From positions 9,048,001 through 9,112,000 of the forward strand of contig CM074863.1 of assembly GCA_037501455.1 (NCBI GenBank): a stretch of DNA of 64,000 nt, written 5' to 3'. The notes under the pieces were generated by a model. The model did not search any database. It was given only the letters and a program-made list of their open reading frames with translations, and was not told the origin of the DNA. The stretch comes from Lantana camara (Eukaryota; Streptophyta; Magnoliopsida; Lamiales; Verbenaceae). Below, piece by piece: positions 34,694 to 47,729 of this stretch. How positions within the stretch are numbered: position 1 is the first letter of the stretch; each line of letters begins with the position of its first letter. Made by a program: the position numbers and the translations under genes.

Positions 34694-37370
34694 TGTAGCA
34701 CCCACACGTAGGGCCACATCCCCCGCACCATAATCCAAACCCGAATACGAAATGGAATGTCCGTACCCGAATCCGAATCATAGCGAACGGGAGACCACAC
34801 ACACCCTCTAGGCTAGGCGGAGCTAAACAATACCAAATCAGAGTATGCGGAAGCGAATAAATAAAAGCAACAAGTAAACGATCATCACATATATATGTAT
34901 AGGTACCAACCCACACCTATCCATACAGTATTTACATATAGGTACCAACACTTCAACCTGTACAAAAGCCATCACGGCTCTAGCAAAAATAGTATTTACA
35001 AGTCAACTATACAAATACAAAATAATAAAGTGCAAATATGTAGATGCACCTAACGAGACCTAGACCGATAAGTGCATAAAGAAGACACACTTCTCCGCCT
35101 AGCTCACGCTCCCAAAACCTGCAACTAAAAGAGTAAACGAGGGTCAGTCAACTGACTGAGTGAGGGGGCTAACCCACACCCACACCCTATATATATAAAG
35201 CAGAGCACAAAGAAAAGGGGTGGAGATATGAACCGGAATAGGTTTTACAAGCTAAAACTTTCCAAAACAAATATATATACTTTAAAAGATCTTTTCACAA
35301 ACACTATCCCGATTCATACTTCCCAAACATAACACAACATAACATAATGCTCGGCGAGAACGAGCTTCCAACCTTTACTCCTCAGAACAAACAAAACAGA
35401 AATCACACACCCACCTCTACACCAATGATGGAAGAGCCACCGGCGGCCCTAACCATCCATACATATATAGACTCACAAGGGGTAGCGAACCCACATCGTG
35501 CCCTCCCCGGTTTTTAAGCCGAAGGCATCGAAATATCACACCTTCCCTAGCTCCCGGAGTAGCGTGTGATATATTGGATGGAGACTACGCACAGGCCGAA
35601 CCTCGACGGCCCGAACCGTCCCGAGGGTTCCTTACCCGTAGCTCCTTGGATCCACAAACACAAATCATAACATATACCAAATCTTTCATGGCAATCTCGC
35701 TAACGGAAACATAAAGACTTTTTCCAAAACTTAGCTTACATAGGCTTACTTAGTATCTTTCCCAAAAGAAAGTTGTTCACAAGATCATAAATATATTCTA
35801 ATCGACACATACATATTTATATATATAATATATAGTCACATGCGCGGCTTGAAAACATCACATAAGGCTTTAGGTCACTTAACTAACAAAAGTCCTAAAC
35901 CTCACCTTGTGCGTGACAAAAAGCGAGCAGACGTGAACAACCTACGCCTCGGGCTCGTCAACTGGAACCTCCTTTGAAAAGAAAACACGAAAGCCCAAGA
36001 CTTAGACTCTATATGAACCCAAATAGGACGCTCGGCAAAATGCATGATTCATGACCACATATAAAATATTACAATTAGGTCATATAATTCACAATTTATA
36101 GCACAACATATTTATTTACAATTTATTAAGCAACAAAAATTAAGTTATAACGATTAACATGCGAAATAACAACAATTAAAGTCATACAAATGCATAATTA
36201 ACATAAAAAGAAGCAGTGGCAGCTCCCAGGTCTCGGGAAGGGGTGGGAACAGCCCTTTCACTGTAGGGAACGGCCGTTCCTGCCCTCGCTAAAAGTTTCT
36301 GGAGGATGGGAACGACCGTTCCCAGTTTGTACTGGGGACGGGAAGGGCCGTTCCCAAAATCCCGAACTCTCCCCGCGCTTCTGTAATGTTGAACTAAAAA
36401 CAAAGGTTTGGCCATGGGAACGGCCCTTCCCATTCCCAGTGCAAATTGGGAACGGCCGTTCCCACTCTCGGCACTGAACAGTAAATGGCCCGGAAGGGCC
36501 GTTCCCAGTTTATAACTGGGACGGGAACGGCCGTTCCGGCCTGGTTCGAAAAGCTGGAGCAGAAACAGACATTACAGAAGCAGGAGAGCTTCAGTTTTGA
36601 GCCAAAATGGCCAAAATCAAATGCCAAAAAGTTGCCACAAGTTCTCAAAATGCACAATTAATTCACATAAATCATTCTTGACATATAAACACTCAAATAG
36701 CTCAAGAAAAATGGAATTTAAAGACATGATCCAAAGATGCAATAATCAAGCTTAAACAATTATTACAATAAATGCTCAACTACCAAAGGATTAAATGCAA
36801 TAAATGTAATATATACAACACATACAACTCATTTATGAAGCTAAAGATCAAGAATAACAAGCAAAGAGCACATATTCAAGTTTTTAACCAAACCCTTACT
36901 ATTCACGTAAGGAAGCCAAGGCACATAAAACTCACTCCAAACTCAGAAATTAAATCATAGAAATGACGAGCACGACAAGGGGAAACCGAAACATACTTGA
37001 GTTCGAGGAAAGACGAAGAAACGAGGGAGATCTTGGCTTGAGAAGGTTGGATGATCAACTTGGGGTTTTTGGCTTCCTTGGACAAGAGCTGCTGCTGTTT
37101 CACGTAATGAAGGAAAGGGGAAAATGGTTCAGCCTTTAAGGCTGGACCGGTACGGTTCACGGTTCGGTTCAAGGTGTTCTGGTTCAAGTTGGTTCGGTTC
37201 AACAATTACGGGTTCAAATAAGGCCAACTCACATAATTCACATATGCAATTAGTTCAAGTAATTCATATAAGTTCAAATAATTTAAATAAGTCATATACA
37301 ATTAATCTAAAACGCAAATAATATTAAATCACATAATTTACCTGTACTGACTGTGAGTCGGAGTGTCACA
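34694..37370. mobile_element. Solo LTR, 2677 bp, probably gypsy
   Basis: It starts TGTAGCACCC and ends GAGTGTCACA, with perfect target duplication gcaca (34689-34693 and 37371-37375). It contains no element coding region. The length, the inverted tgt-gcac/gtg-caca ends and the composition suit a long-LTR gypsy lineage such as Tekay/Del; the lineage is inference. Orientation cannot be fixed without a relative. Confidence 0.85.
36240..36540. repeat. Cluster of GGGAACGGCCGTTCCC-type palindromes
   Basis: Perfect or near-perfect palindromes start at about 36266, 36308 (one-base variant), 36340, 36416, 36448 (perfect 16-mer), 36490 and 36523. The spacing of 26-76 bp is irregular, with a partial unit near 36244. 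All lie inside the 2677-bp solo LTR. Short motifs such as actggg or actgggac between some units suggest local duplication. Confidence 0.9.
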
Positions 37371-37549
37371 GCACAAGTGACTCATGAAAGTGAATGAGAA
37401 TCAAGATAGGACCTACACTTGCATTTGCAAGGTGATCTCTTATTGTGTAAGTTATTCATATGCCATATGGAGTCCTTGGCCAAGCCAGTAGATCAAGACA
37501 TCAAGAAAAGGGTTTCTTGGATTGAGATTAAATGGATCTGAAAGTGTAG

Positions 37550-39418
37550 GATACTACTTCTATGATCAATCTGAGCAAATGGTGTTTGTTTCCAGAAATG
37601 CTACTTTTCTTAAGGAACCGTTCCTTTAAGAAAAGAAAGGCAAGATCATAGAATTAGAGGAAGTACAAAGTGACCCCACGCCACCCACTAAAGAAACGTC
37701 CCCTCCTGATCAATTGCAACCAATCACGAATTTTGATACACACGAAAATCCTCCTCTAAGGCGTTCTGAACGCACTCCTAGACAGCCGGAGAGATGGTAT
37801 GGATTCTTCCATGAGATCTCTCAAAAGGATAATGATCCTTTAACATATGAGGAGGTACTTTCAGATTCTGACTCTGAACAGTGAATAGAAGCCATGAAAT
37901 CCGAAATGGATTCCATGAACTCCAACCAAGTTTGGACCTTGGTATATTTGCCTGATGGGGTCAAACCCATAGGTTGCAAATGGATCTTTAAGAGAAAGCT
38001 TGGAGTTGATGGAAGCATTGCAGCCTACAAAGCAAGACTGGTTGCAAAAGGATTCACTCAAAGACCCGGCGTGGACTTTGATGAAACCTTTTCACCAGTT
38101 GCAATGCAAAAGTCTATTCGGATCATGCTTGCCATTGGTGCATATTATGACTATGAGATATGACAAATGGATGTGAAAACTGCCTTTCTCAATGGTGACA
38201 TTGATAAAGACATTTATATGGAGCAACCCGTAGGTTTCACATTCAGTGGGAGTGAGCAAAAGGTTTGCAAACTCCAAAGATCAATCTATGGATTGAAACA
38301 GACTTCTAGGAATTGGAACATTCGATTTGATGAATCAGTCAAAACGTTTGGCTTCATTCAGATCTCGAATGAATTGTGTGTGTATAGAAAGGAATTGGAG
38401 ACCTCAGTGCAATTCTTAGTACTTTATGTTGATGACATCCTTCTTATTGGGAATTCGAAGGATGACATGAAAGTAACTAAGTTATGGTTATCGAACCAAT
38501 TCGAGATGAAAGATCTTGGTGATGCGTCCTACATCCTTGGAATTAAAATCTATCGAGATAGATCTAGAAGGTTAATAGGACTATCACAGTCGATGTACAT
38601 TGACAAAGTATTGAAGAGATTCAATATGGAGTCAACAAAGGTTAAGAACCTTCCTATGAGTGTAGGCAAGAATGTCTCTCTCTAAGAAGATGTGCCCTAA
38701 GACTAACCTTGAGAAGGAAAGAATGACTGATACACCTTATGCATCAGCAATAGGTAGCATAATGTATGCAATGTTATGTACTCGACCGGATGTGGCTTAT
38801 GCACTTAGTGTAACAAGTCGTTTCCAATCTGACCCTGGAGATGGTCACTGGGCTGCCGTGAAAAATATTCTTAAGTACTTGAAAAGTACTAAGGATTTAT
38901 TCTTAGTTTACGGAGGTCAGAAAGATCTTACTGTCGAAGGATACTGCGATGCAAGCTTTACATCTGACTTAGATGATTTGAAGTCAAAACCAGGATACAT
39001 TTTCAGCCTAAACGGCGGAGCAGCGAGTTGGAAGAGTTCCAAGCAAACAACCACTGCAGATTCGACCACTGAGGCCGAATACCTAGCTGTAAATGATGCA
39101 GCTAAGGAAGGTGTTTGGATTAGAAACTTCATTCAAGAGTTGAATGTTGTTCCTAGCATGAAAGACCCCATTACTGTGTTTTGTGACAACACTGGGGCGG
39201 TTGCTCAAGCAAGAGAACCAAGATCTCACCAACGGACCAAGCACATCATGAGGAAGTATCACCTAATCCGTGATATTATCAAAAGAGGAGATGTGCAAAT
39301 TGAGAGGGTCACATCAGCAGAGAACGTGGGAGATCCACTTACTAAACCCCTTAGTCGAGAAGCTTTCCAAGGTCATCTTCAGAAGATGGGACTTAGAGTA
39401 GCTTTAGAATGGCTTTGA
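37550..39418 (+). pseudogene. Copia pol remnant (integrase tail, RT, RNase H)
   Basis: It begins in the post-integrase linker (RRSERTPRQPERW) and continues through reverse transcriptase (YKARLVAKGFTQ, QMDVKTAFLNG, LYVDDILLIG at about 38425) and RNase H (CDASFTSD, WKSSKQ, DSTTEAEY, FCDNTGAV). Breaks: a TGA at 37881-37883, a TGA at 38161-38163 where Trp is usual, and a two-base shift in a CT repeat at about 38675-38685 that separates RT from RNase H. Confidence 0.93.
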
Positions 39419-39434
39419 CGGGCAAGTGGGAGAT

Positions 39435-40580
39435 TGTTAGGAATAGTGCCCTAGAAAGCCGATTGTATATCCGCTTTATACTTTTCCTTCTTGTAATCAC
39501 AGACAATCTTTGAATAAAATAACGAATTGAGGCAACACTTCTTTATATGCTCTTGTTTCGTATGCGTTTACTTTAGCTGTGCATGTATGAGAACTCCCCT
39601 AATCCTGATGACTTTAGGACTCTACCATTTAAGTGAAATGGTTCATGAAACGAGCCCTATTTCACATAAGTCATGATTAGTAAAATACTCCAAGCCGATG
39701 AGTCCTACAGACAGTGGGAGTGTCAACCTAACTCCTCTAAGGCTTGCTTGTGGGATCACGCCCTTAAGAAGGACCACCTTCTTTCATGGAGGTGCAAAGT
39801 GTATAGTTGATATGTGCGTGATACATGAGGGTGCTTACTTTAATAAGTAAGTTCACTGAGGTGCCCCGTGTGAGAAGATTCCTAAATGGGAAAGGAAGTT
39901 TCTATTTCAGGAAATGGAAACTTCCAGATTAGGAAATATCTCACGAGTCATTGATGTGATTAATTGATCCTTAGACTTGAGGTTCCTTGTCACTTTATGA
40001 GTTAACTCTGTAGTCTTAGGTGTAAGCTTTAAATGGTGTCGGCCTCAGACAACTGATTCAAGGCTTATGATGGGGCTGCACAAGTGACTCATGAAAGTGA
40101 ATGAGAATCAAGATAAGACCTACACTTGCATTTGCAAGGTGATCTCTTATTGTGTAAGTCATTCATATGCCATATGGAGTCCTTGGCCAAGGCAGTAGAT
40201 CAAGACATCAAGAAAAGGGTTTCTTGGATTGAGATCAAATGGATATGAAATGCACTTAGCTTTAAGACCAGATTATTAGGGTTCTAATTATTCCCTTACC
40301 CTAGATCTTGGTTGAGAGATAGTAAGTAGGAGGATTGTATCTCACATGAATCAATAACTTAAAGGTTTTGTCGAATCCGAACATTCCAATTCAGCTAGGG
40401 GTTAAACACCTGTTGCTAGACTATGGTCGTTTAATCTGTGGACTGATTAATTAATTAGTGAATTAATTAATTAGGGTCACTGCTAATTGAATTGAGAACC
40501 TAGAGGGTCACACACAACAACTTGGTTACATGAGTTGAGGCTTGAAAATGATTAAACGAGTTAATCGGGCCAAGAGGGTT
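39435..40580 (+). repeat. Copia 3' LTR, left part
   Basis: Preceded directly by polypurine tract ggcaagtgggagat. The remainder of this LTR is 60082-60768. The total without the insertion is about 1.83 kb. Its final CCAACA and the flanking attgc fix the element end. Confidence 0.85.
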
Positions 40581-42115
40581 TGATAGCTTGATATTTCATC
40601 ATTCTTGTGGTCGACTTTTACCCCGTTTAATGCTTTTATTAATATTAATTTGGGAAAGATTGATACGTTATTGTCTTTATTGTAGAATCAGGGCTCTGAG
40701 ACGAAATTGGTGCTTATTCGACCGTTTTATGAAGGGAACTGACGCAAATGGACGGACCCGCATGCTTGGACTCAGAAAAAATATAGCATAGGAATGACGT
40801 AACCCATGCATGCATGCATGAAGAAATTGGAGGCTTTTGGTTGTGTTTGGCTAGTTAAATTGTATGTTGGGCGTTGGTATTTTGGCAATTGGGCCTGGAC
40901 TAGTTTTTACAATTAAATAATTGAGGAGACCCAAATTGATTATGCTTGGGAGTTGCTCTAGCTTAGAATTGGAGGACATTATTGTTGATGGGCTTACGTG
41001 TGCCTTGGAGTTAGTGGAATAAGTCCAAATTTGATCACAACTTGGGGAGTAAGTCATTGACTCCAATTTGGATTTGGAATCCTTTCTGTGGATCGGTATT
41101 GCAGGCTATTTAATCACTTTAGGGCAACCAATTTTTGGAGAGACTTTTCGTAAGTAGCAGTTGAAGATTTGGAGAGATTGAGGCAGCGGCTTGGGACGCC
41201 TTCCGAGAGCAGCACCTTTTAATTCCTTGTTTTAGTTAGACTTTTTTTTTTATTTATTTTATGTTTTGGACATGATTATGAGTAGCTAATTTGTTTAGTA
41301 CTTAGCTAGGATTTTATAATTTAGTTTTGACATCATGAGACCTAATTTGCTTTTATAATTCAATTTAATTTCAAGTATTTATTAATTCTCCGAGTGTCGT
41401 GTTATTGTGATTTATTTGCTTAAGTGATTACGGCCGGATCATCTAAGTAGGTTTATTGCATATCGCCAATCTTGATTGCATGAAGTTTATGTAGTGCTTG
41501 ATAGATAATTAGTGGTACATTAACGAGAAGGATTGGTTGCAGTTCTCAACTTGTTAAGGGAGTTAATAATCGGGTTTAAATCTTGCACGTGTCGTGACTA
41601 GGTTAATTCGGGTTAGTGTTTTCTTGATTCTTAATACTGTCGATTCATTAAATCCTGTCGAGTGTCTCTAGGGGTTGTGAATTGATTAGGGAATAATTGT
41701 CGAGTGTCTCTAGATTATTCTACAATTTAAGAGAAAACGAAGCGGAGTCGAGTGTCTCTATCTGCTATAGCTAATCTACTTGAATATTTGAATTTATCTT
41801 TGCGTCTATGATTGATGTCTTAACTGAATTATGATTCCTAGCTAGGTATTGATTTCCCATTGATTTATCAAAACCAACTCCCGACGTGATTTATTGTTTT
41901 CTTCTAGTTTATTAATTTTAATTGCTTTATTAGTTTAGTTTAATTAGTTTAGTTAAATCCAAAACCCCCATATTTTTAGTTGGCTAGTTAGTTGCACGAA
42001 TTTCTTGTGATCAATTGAATTAATTCAACCAATCTCTGTGGATCGACCTGTTGCACTATACTCGTAATTGTTACACCGGATTAATATTTTATTTTGACGG
42101 ATTCGACACCTGTCA
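40581..42115 (+). repeat. Athila-like element 2, 5' LTR (1535 bp)
   Basis: Starts TGATAGCTTG and ends GACACCTGTCA. Clearly homologous to the element 1 LTR in its 3' half, including three GTCGAGTGTCTCTA-type units at about 41657, 41698 and 41746. Confidence 0.92.
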
Positions 42116-42167
42116 AATTTTGGCGCCGTTGCCGGGGGATTGGTGCTAATCGAATTTAATTTTTTTT

Positions 42168-44529
42168 ATGAACAGGAGCATTCGTGGAATTGACGAGCCG
42201 ATTTTCGATCCCGAGATCGAAAGAACCGCAAATCGTTAAGGAAACAGACGAAAACACGTAAGAAGCGAACCAAGCTGAAGAGTCCAGCACTGAGTCGGAA
42301 CATCCAGAAAACGAACAGAAGGGTTTGACCGTAGAGTTTGACCGTACCTTAACGATGGCAGTAGCAGAACGTCGTACCATGGAGGATCTGGTGCGCCCCG
42401 ATAATGCACAACAGCCCCTCTGTATCACTTTTCCGGAGGTGGGTGCTGGCTTTGAGTTGAAAACGGGAACAATTCACCTACTCCCCGTCTTTCGCGGTCT
42501 AGAAAACGAAAACCCTCACCAACATCTGATCAAGTTCCATACAGTCTGCTGCTCAACAAATCCTCATGGAGTTACCGAGGACCAAATCAAGCTCCGTGCC
42601 TTCTCGTTCTCTTTGCAAGATGCAGCGGAAAAATGGTTGTATTCTCTACCGTCAGCAACCATTACTACTTGGCAGCAGATGCAAGATAAATTCTTAGATA
42701 GGTTTTTCCCAGCTGAGCGATACCTGGATCTCTTTCAGGAGATAATTACCATTAAGCAAAAGGAACATGAAGCCTTGCATGAGTATTAGGAGCGATACCG
42801 GAATTTGCTTGCAATGTGCCCACATCACAACCTGCCGGAAAATTCAATTGTTCATAACTTTTACAGAGGTCTGATGCCTGCCGACAAAAGGCAGTTGGAT
42901 GCTCCGAGTGGTGGTTCCATTATGATCAAAACACCTGCAGAACTCACGGAACTAATTAGCAGAATTTCTAGGGCCTCACAAAAATACTACGCCAAGTCCG
43001 ACATGACGAGACAGTTAAAAGAGGTAAGTTCTTCCCAGTTTGAGGAACTCAAGAATATGATATTTGCTTTAGCATCTAACATAAGTGCAGGAATCCCTCA
43101 AGTAGCGAGAGTTTGCCAATTACCTCCGCAATCCCAACAATACAATCAACAACAAAACCTTAATCCCCAAGCTATCCGTTTCAACAACCTAGAGTCCACC
43201 GTTCACAACTTAGGCTCTTCGGTTAAGAACTTGGAAACCCAGCGAGAGCAGATCGCTGCAGCCTTGAGTAGGATGGAGAACCAAGGTAAACTACCCTCGC
43301 AAACGGAAGACCCCAGGAAGAATGTCAGCGCCATCACGCTTCGAAGCGGCAAGGAACTGCCTCCACCAGTGGAAAAAGATCAGGGACGGAAATCTAGGTC
43401 CAAAGGCGATCAGACAGGTGGTGCGACTTCTGAATATGACCATACTCTAAACTCAAACCGCTACAAAGAGACGGAACTCGTCGTGAAACCTAAGCCCCAG
43501 GTGGTCCCGCCTCCATTCCTTCAACGATTAGCAGAAACGAAGAAGCAGAAAGAAGAGAAGAGTATTCTCGACACGTTTCGCAAAGTTGAGGTAAATATTC
43601 CCTTGTTAGATGCAATCCAACAAATTCCCAGGTATGCAAAAGTCCTCAAGGAGCTCTGCACGAATAAGAGGAAACTGTTAGGCAATGAAAAGGTAAGTGT
43701 GGGGGAAAACGTGTCCGCCATTTTACAAAAGAAACTTCCCCCCAAATGCCATGATCAAGGTATGTTTTCCATTCCGTGCAAGATTGGGAATTTAGGCATT
43801 AAAAAAGCTATGTGTGATTTGGGTGCATCTATTAATGTTATGCCTTTATCTGTTTATAATGCACTTAATCTTGGTCCCTTGAAAGGTACAGGTGTTATCA
43901 TACAACTAGCAAATCGCTCCATAGTGTACCCGGAAGGTGTTTTGGAAGATGTCCTCGTTCAAGTCAACGAGTTAGCTTTTCCAGCTGACTTCTTCGTGTT
44001 GGACATGGAGGATAATTATTCTGAGAAATCCTCTGATATCCTTTTGGGTCGTCCATTTTTGAGTACTGCTAATGCTAAAATAGATGTTAAAAGAGGCCTA
44101 TTGACTTTAGAATTTGATGGTGATGTTGAGAAGTTTAATGTTTATGAGTCAAGTAAAGGTCTTAATAAATTTTCTAGTGTTTTTAGCATTGATGTGATAG
44201 AAAACTTGCCTAATGAGCTGAACAATGTAAAGGAACTAAGTCTTGAAAATCTTGAGAGTAAGCCAAAACATATTGGGTTGTCTATTGATCCTTGTGGGAT
44301 GGTTGTACCATTAGAGGCCTTTAAGTCTATGAACAGGGACGTTTGGATTTTTGATGTTCCTAACGCTATAACTGAACTGAATTCCTTCGTATTGCAGACA
44401 CCTATTGTGGAACTCAAGAAGATTTTGGATAATTTGAGTTATGCCTTCAAAGGTAGTGGAAAATTTGTAGATTCAAAGCCTACACAATCTGCATTGCTGG
44501 ATGAGCAGTTTTTCGGGGCCACGCTTTGA
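42168..44529 (+). pseudogene. gag-protease of Athila-like element 2, two early stops
   Basis: It starts MNRSI at 42168. A TAA follows after about 23 codons. The frame then reopens with a retrotransposon gag domain (GLENENPHQHLIKFH, EKWLYSLP, DRFFPAERY). A TAG at 42787-42789 stands where the family has a tryptophan codon. The rest (42805-44529) is open: linker, NVSAITLRSGKELPPPV, and protease with CDLGASINVMP, the normal Athila-type active-site loop. The frame closes at the same junction where element 1 passes into its integrase scrap. Element 2 thus keeps the gag domain that element 1 has lost, and the intact protease loop. Confidence 0.88.
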
Positions 44530-46246
44530 GGTCACGCACTGGTATGCTGACATTATTGATTATTTAACCACTATTTTCTTCTGATCTCACATATTTTTTG
44601 AGTTCAGGAATCCACTAGTCATTGTGAGGTATCGTGGAAATTTTTTTAATAAGTGTCGAATTATGTTGAGAACCTCTAGGAATCATCATCCCCAATCTAG
44701 AGGGCGCAATGGATTTGAAGATTCATCACCATATAGTCGAGGGGATTTATATGGAGGTTCTATCTCCATTTGATTGGATTGATGCCCTTGGTTGTCTTGA
44801 AAGCGCGCTTTGTTTGCCAAATTTTTTCGAATTGCTGCTGTTACACTGCTGATGTTTCTGTACAGGTTTGACCCCTAGGTGTGACCATACCCCACGGTCA
44901 TACTATTTTTGCGGGAAAAAAAAAAGCCCCCAGATCTGCGCTTCAGGGAAGTCCTCATTTCTCTCGATTTTTTTTTATGCCTTGAGGACAATGCATGATT
45001 TCAGTGTGGGGGGAGGGATAAGCCTATTTTCTGTTTGGCTTATGTGCTTGAATTCAAATTTTTTTTTTTCTGCATTAACTGTTTTTACTTGTTGTTTACT
45101 TAAATTTGAGGATGTTAGAAATTATGAATAATTTGCTCACATTTTGAATGTGTTCGCTTAAGCTTGAGCATTAAATTTTTGCTAGAACTTATTAGGCTAT
45201 TAAATGCATGAAAGATTGTGTGAAGTTTGATTAATTAGTACTTTGTTATGCCCTTATTTTCTCGCACACTAATTGAACAGTTTATGTACTTTGCTTAGAT
45301 AGTTTAGTTATGTTTTTCAATAAAGTTCTGAAAGTTAATTAGAATCCACTTTAACTCCCTTCGAGGAGAAATAGATTGGTTGACGAGTAATTCGGGAAAT
45401 GACTTAGGCATTTGTTGTCGGTGTTTTTGGCCTTTTATTTGATTTACACTAAATAACATTGCCCGATTGACCCCGTTGAGCCTTAGTATTGTGCAAAATT
45501 TCTTTCTTAGCCACGCTACAAGCCTAATGCACAATACAATTTCCTACCCTTATCTTATTCACACCTTGCTTACGCATTTTCTTTTCAGGATTGTATTGTT
45601 GATGTCTAGACTCCTTTTTCTTTGATTTGAAGAGAAAAGTTTCATTATATTTGGAATAGGAAAAATTGTGAGATTGATGGAAAATAAAAGAAAAAAAAAG
45701 AAGTCAAGAAGAAAATAAAAGAAAAATGAGAGAAGAAAAAAAAATTGAGTTGAAAAAAAAAAAAGAAAAAAAAAAAAGCAAAGAGTGAAGAAAAAATACG
45801 AGAGATTGAGCATTGTTGAAAATTCGACAAAAGGGTTGAGAATTAATTGTGAAAAGGGGAGTCTTTTTGTGAAGAACAAAGGGAAACACTTGGGATTTAT
45901 TTAAAATGTGTAAGCTTGGTGTTAGCCTTTGATTTACTTTTTCCTACCTTGACCCAAGCCTACGTTACAAGCTCGAAAAACCTTTTGATCCCGAGTTATT
46001 AGTTAATCAAATTAGTGGAGATTGGAGTGAAGGGTGTATTCGAAGTTGATAATTGGTTCTTGTGCGAAAAATATTAACTTATTTGTCTAATTTTTGTACA
46101 TTCTTTTGTTTAATCACACCACACATGAGGGTATAATTTTTGTACTAATTAGTTGAATTCCATATGATTGAGTAATGTGTTCAATTTGCTAGATTCGTTT
46201 AGGCGAAAATTCAAGTTTCGCTTTGGTAAGTGTGCTTGATGGGAGT
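44530..46246 (+). other. Non-coding 3' internal region of Athila-like element 2
   Basis: Begins with a degenerate WYADIIDYL-like integrase scrap, then non-coding sequence homologous to 14431-16080, with an A/G-rich tract at about 45680-45800. It is cut at 46246 by the Tat element and resumes at 58486-58545. Confidence 0.75.
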
Positions 46247-47088
46247 TGATGGTGCAAAGAACCTGAGTTTCCTAATGCAACAACACTTTAGAATTTGTAT
46301 AAAAAGGGAAAGACCATCACAGGCGTGAGAGCCTCAGGATCTGGGTTTCCTTTTGAGTGTGGGTTCTTCCAGCTAGGATAACACCAAGAGTGCAAGCTAC
46401 TAAGGTAGAGTTACTGTGGTGAGTGAAAAGCTTGAGAAGTTCAATGGAAAATGCCCAGAACGATGTGTATGGTTTTTGTGCAGATGATCACTTGGGAGAG
46501 AATGCATGGCTTCTCTCCTATTTATATGTTAGGGATGGGGGTAGATGGGTAAATTGACCATGTGGTCCCAAACCTGTGTTGCCCTAACACGCGTCAGACT
46601 TTGGTGGAGTGAGAATGACATCCCTGAAAAGGGTGACGGCGTGTCAGGTGCGCGGTGCACAGTACTTTTGTGTCAGAGGTTGTTGACGAGGGTTACGCGG
46701 GAGATGAGCCTAAGATTCTTTCTGCTGAGGTTCGGATCCAACGAAACGGGGCATGGACATGCCCGAACGTTGGTGACGCTCGAAGAATGTATGGATGGCC
46801 TCCTCGCGATATATGACCCTTGAGCGTCGGGATACCGAGCGTATTAGAGGGGCCCTCAAGGGGGTGCTTCCCTGTGACGGATAACCTTGTGGGCCGCTAT
46901 CCGAGCGTCCAACCCGTTGGTTAGGGCCCTTGGTCCAAATGGTCATACGCTGACTGATGGATGACATTAGCTGGCGATTGAGCGGCGTGAAGGCCCATGA
47001 GCCCACCAAGGCGAGCGTCAGGGCATTAGTCAGCGATGTGCTGCCACGTGGTCGGCTCTGATTCGAGAGTGATTTTCAGGCCTCATCA
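46247..47088 (-). repeat. Tat element 3' LTR (842 bp)
   Basis: TGATGGTGCAAAG to GGCCTCATCA. Identical to the other LTR apart from one T/C difference (gag[t/c]gtggg). A minus-strand TATA (tataaata) lies at about 46519-46528. Confidence 0.94.
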
Positions 47089-47103
47089 TTTTGCCCCCCA
47101 AAT
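47089..47103 (-). promoter_or_regulatory. Tat element polypurine tract
   Basis: On the minus strand it reads atttggggggcaaaa, directly adjoining the 3' LTR. Confidence 0.8.
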
Positions 47104-47385
47104 TCTGTAGTATCGCATCGAGCGTACTGTAGAATTTATAAAGGAGGAGTCCTGAATTTCAAATATCCGAGGGACGGAGCATTACCCTCGGGGAGACTGC
47201 TGGCCTTCTGTAACGGACACAACTGACATTGCATTAAATGCTGTCAAGTCCGCATTTAATGCTGAGTGAGAACGTGGGCGCGTGGACTCCGGGAGACGTG
47301 AGGCGGTTACCAAAAGTGGGGGGTTTCCTAGGCGGGAAATGATTGCGTTTTTGAATTTTAACCCTAATCCTTGTACCATCTTCCC

Positions 47386-47393
47386 TATAAATA
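47386..47393 (+). promoter_or_regulatory. TATA box for the antisense ORF
   Basis: ctataaatagggg is a strong plant TATA box on the plus strand, about 340 bases upstream of the antisense ORF start codon and outside the LTR. It supports independent antisense transcription from inside the element. Confidence 0.65.
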
Positions 47394-47729
47394 GGGGTTT
47401 GCAGGGTTTTGGTACCTCTTTCACGCATTCAAACTCTTTCAAGCATACTCAAAGCAAGAAACCTTTGCAAGTTCTACAAGCTCCGGCGAATTTCTTCCCT
47501 TCACATCTTAGGTAAAAATTCTTTACCCTTCTTCTTATTTTCCCCGTGCTGACATTAGTTTTAGGTTGTGTGAGTGAAAACCTTGAGGGAAAAGCCACCG
47601 TCTACTGTTGAATCTGTTTTAGAAATCTCATCCTTCCTAGAGTTTTCTGTTAGAAACCTCTTCCCCAAGAATTGAAGACTGACCATAGCCGGAAATCAAG
47701 CCGATGATTATGTGAGGGAGATTGAGGAG

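Larger units (their letters stand above)
34046..37550 (+). repeat. Copia 5' LTR, interrupted by a solo LTR and truncated
   Basis: The LTR segments are 34046-34693 and 37376 to about 37550. They match 39435-40255. After the shared aaatggatctgaaa the sequence passes straight into pol, so the LTR end, primer site, gag, protease and integrase are deleted. Confidence 0.88.

Noticed and set aside
36240..36540. Possible CRISPR-like array
   Set aside because: The units are palindromes with irregular spacing and similar, not unique, spacers, inside a plant LTR. No cas genes.
36182..36657. Minus-strand ORFs of 83 and 87 codons in the solo LTR
   Set aside because: The repetitive composition arises from the GGGAACGGCC palindromes; no start context or domain.
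45559..45889. Phe-rich minus-strand ORFs
   Set aside because: Translation of an A/G-rich low-complexity tract in the Athila-like element.
46545..46823. 92-codon ORF repeated identically at 57937-58215
   Set aside because: Both copies lie inside the two LTRs of the Tat element. Identity reflects LTR identity, not a conserved gene.
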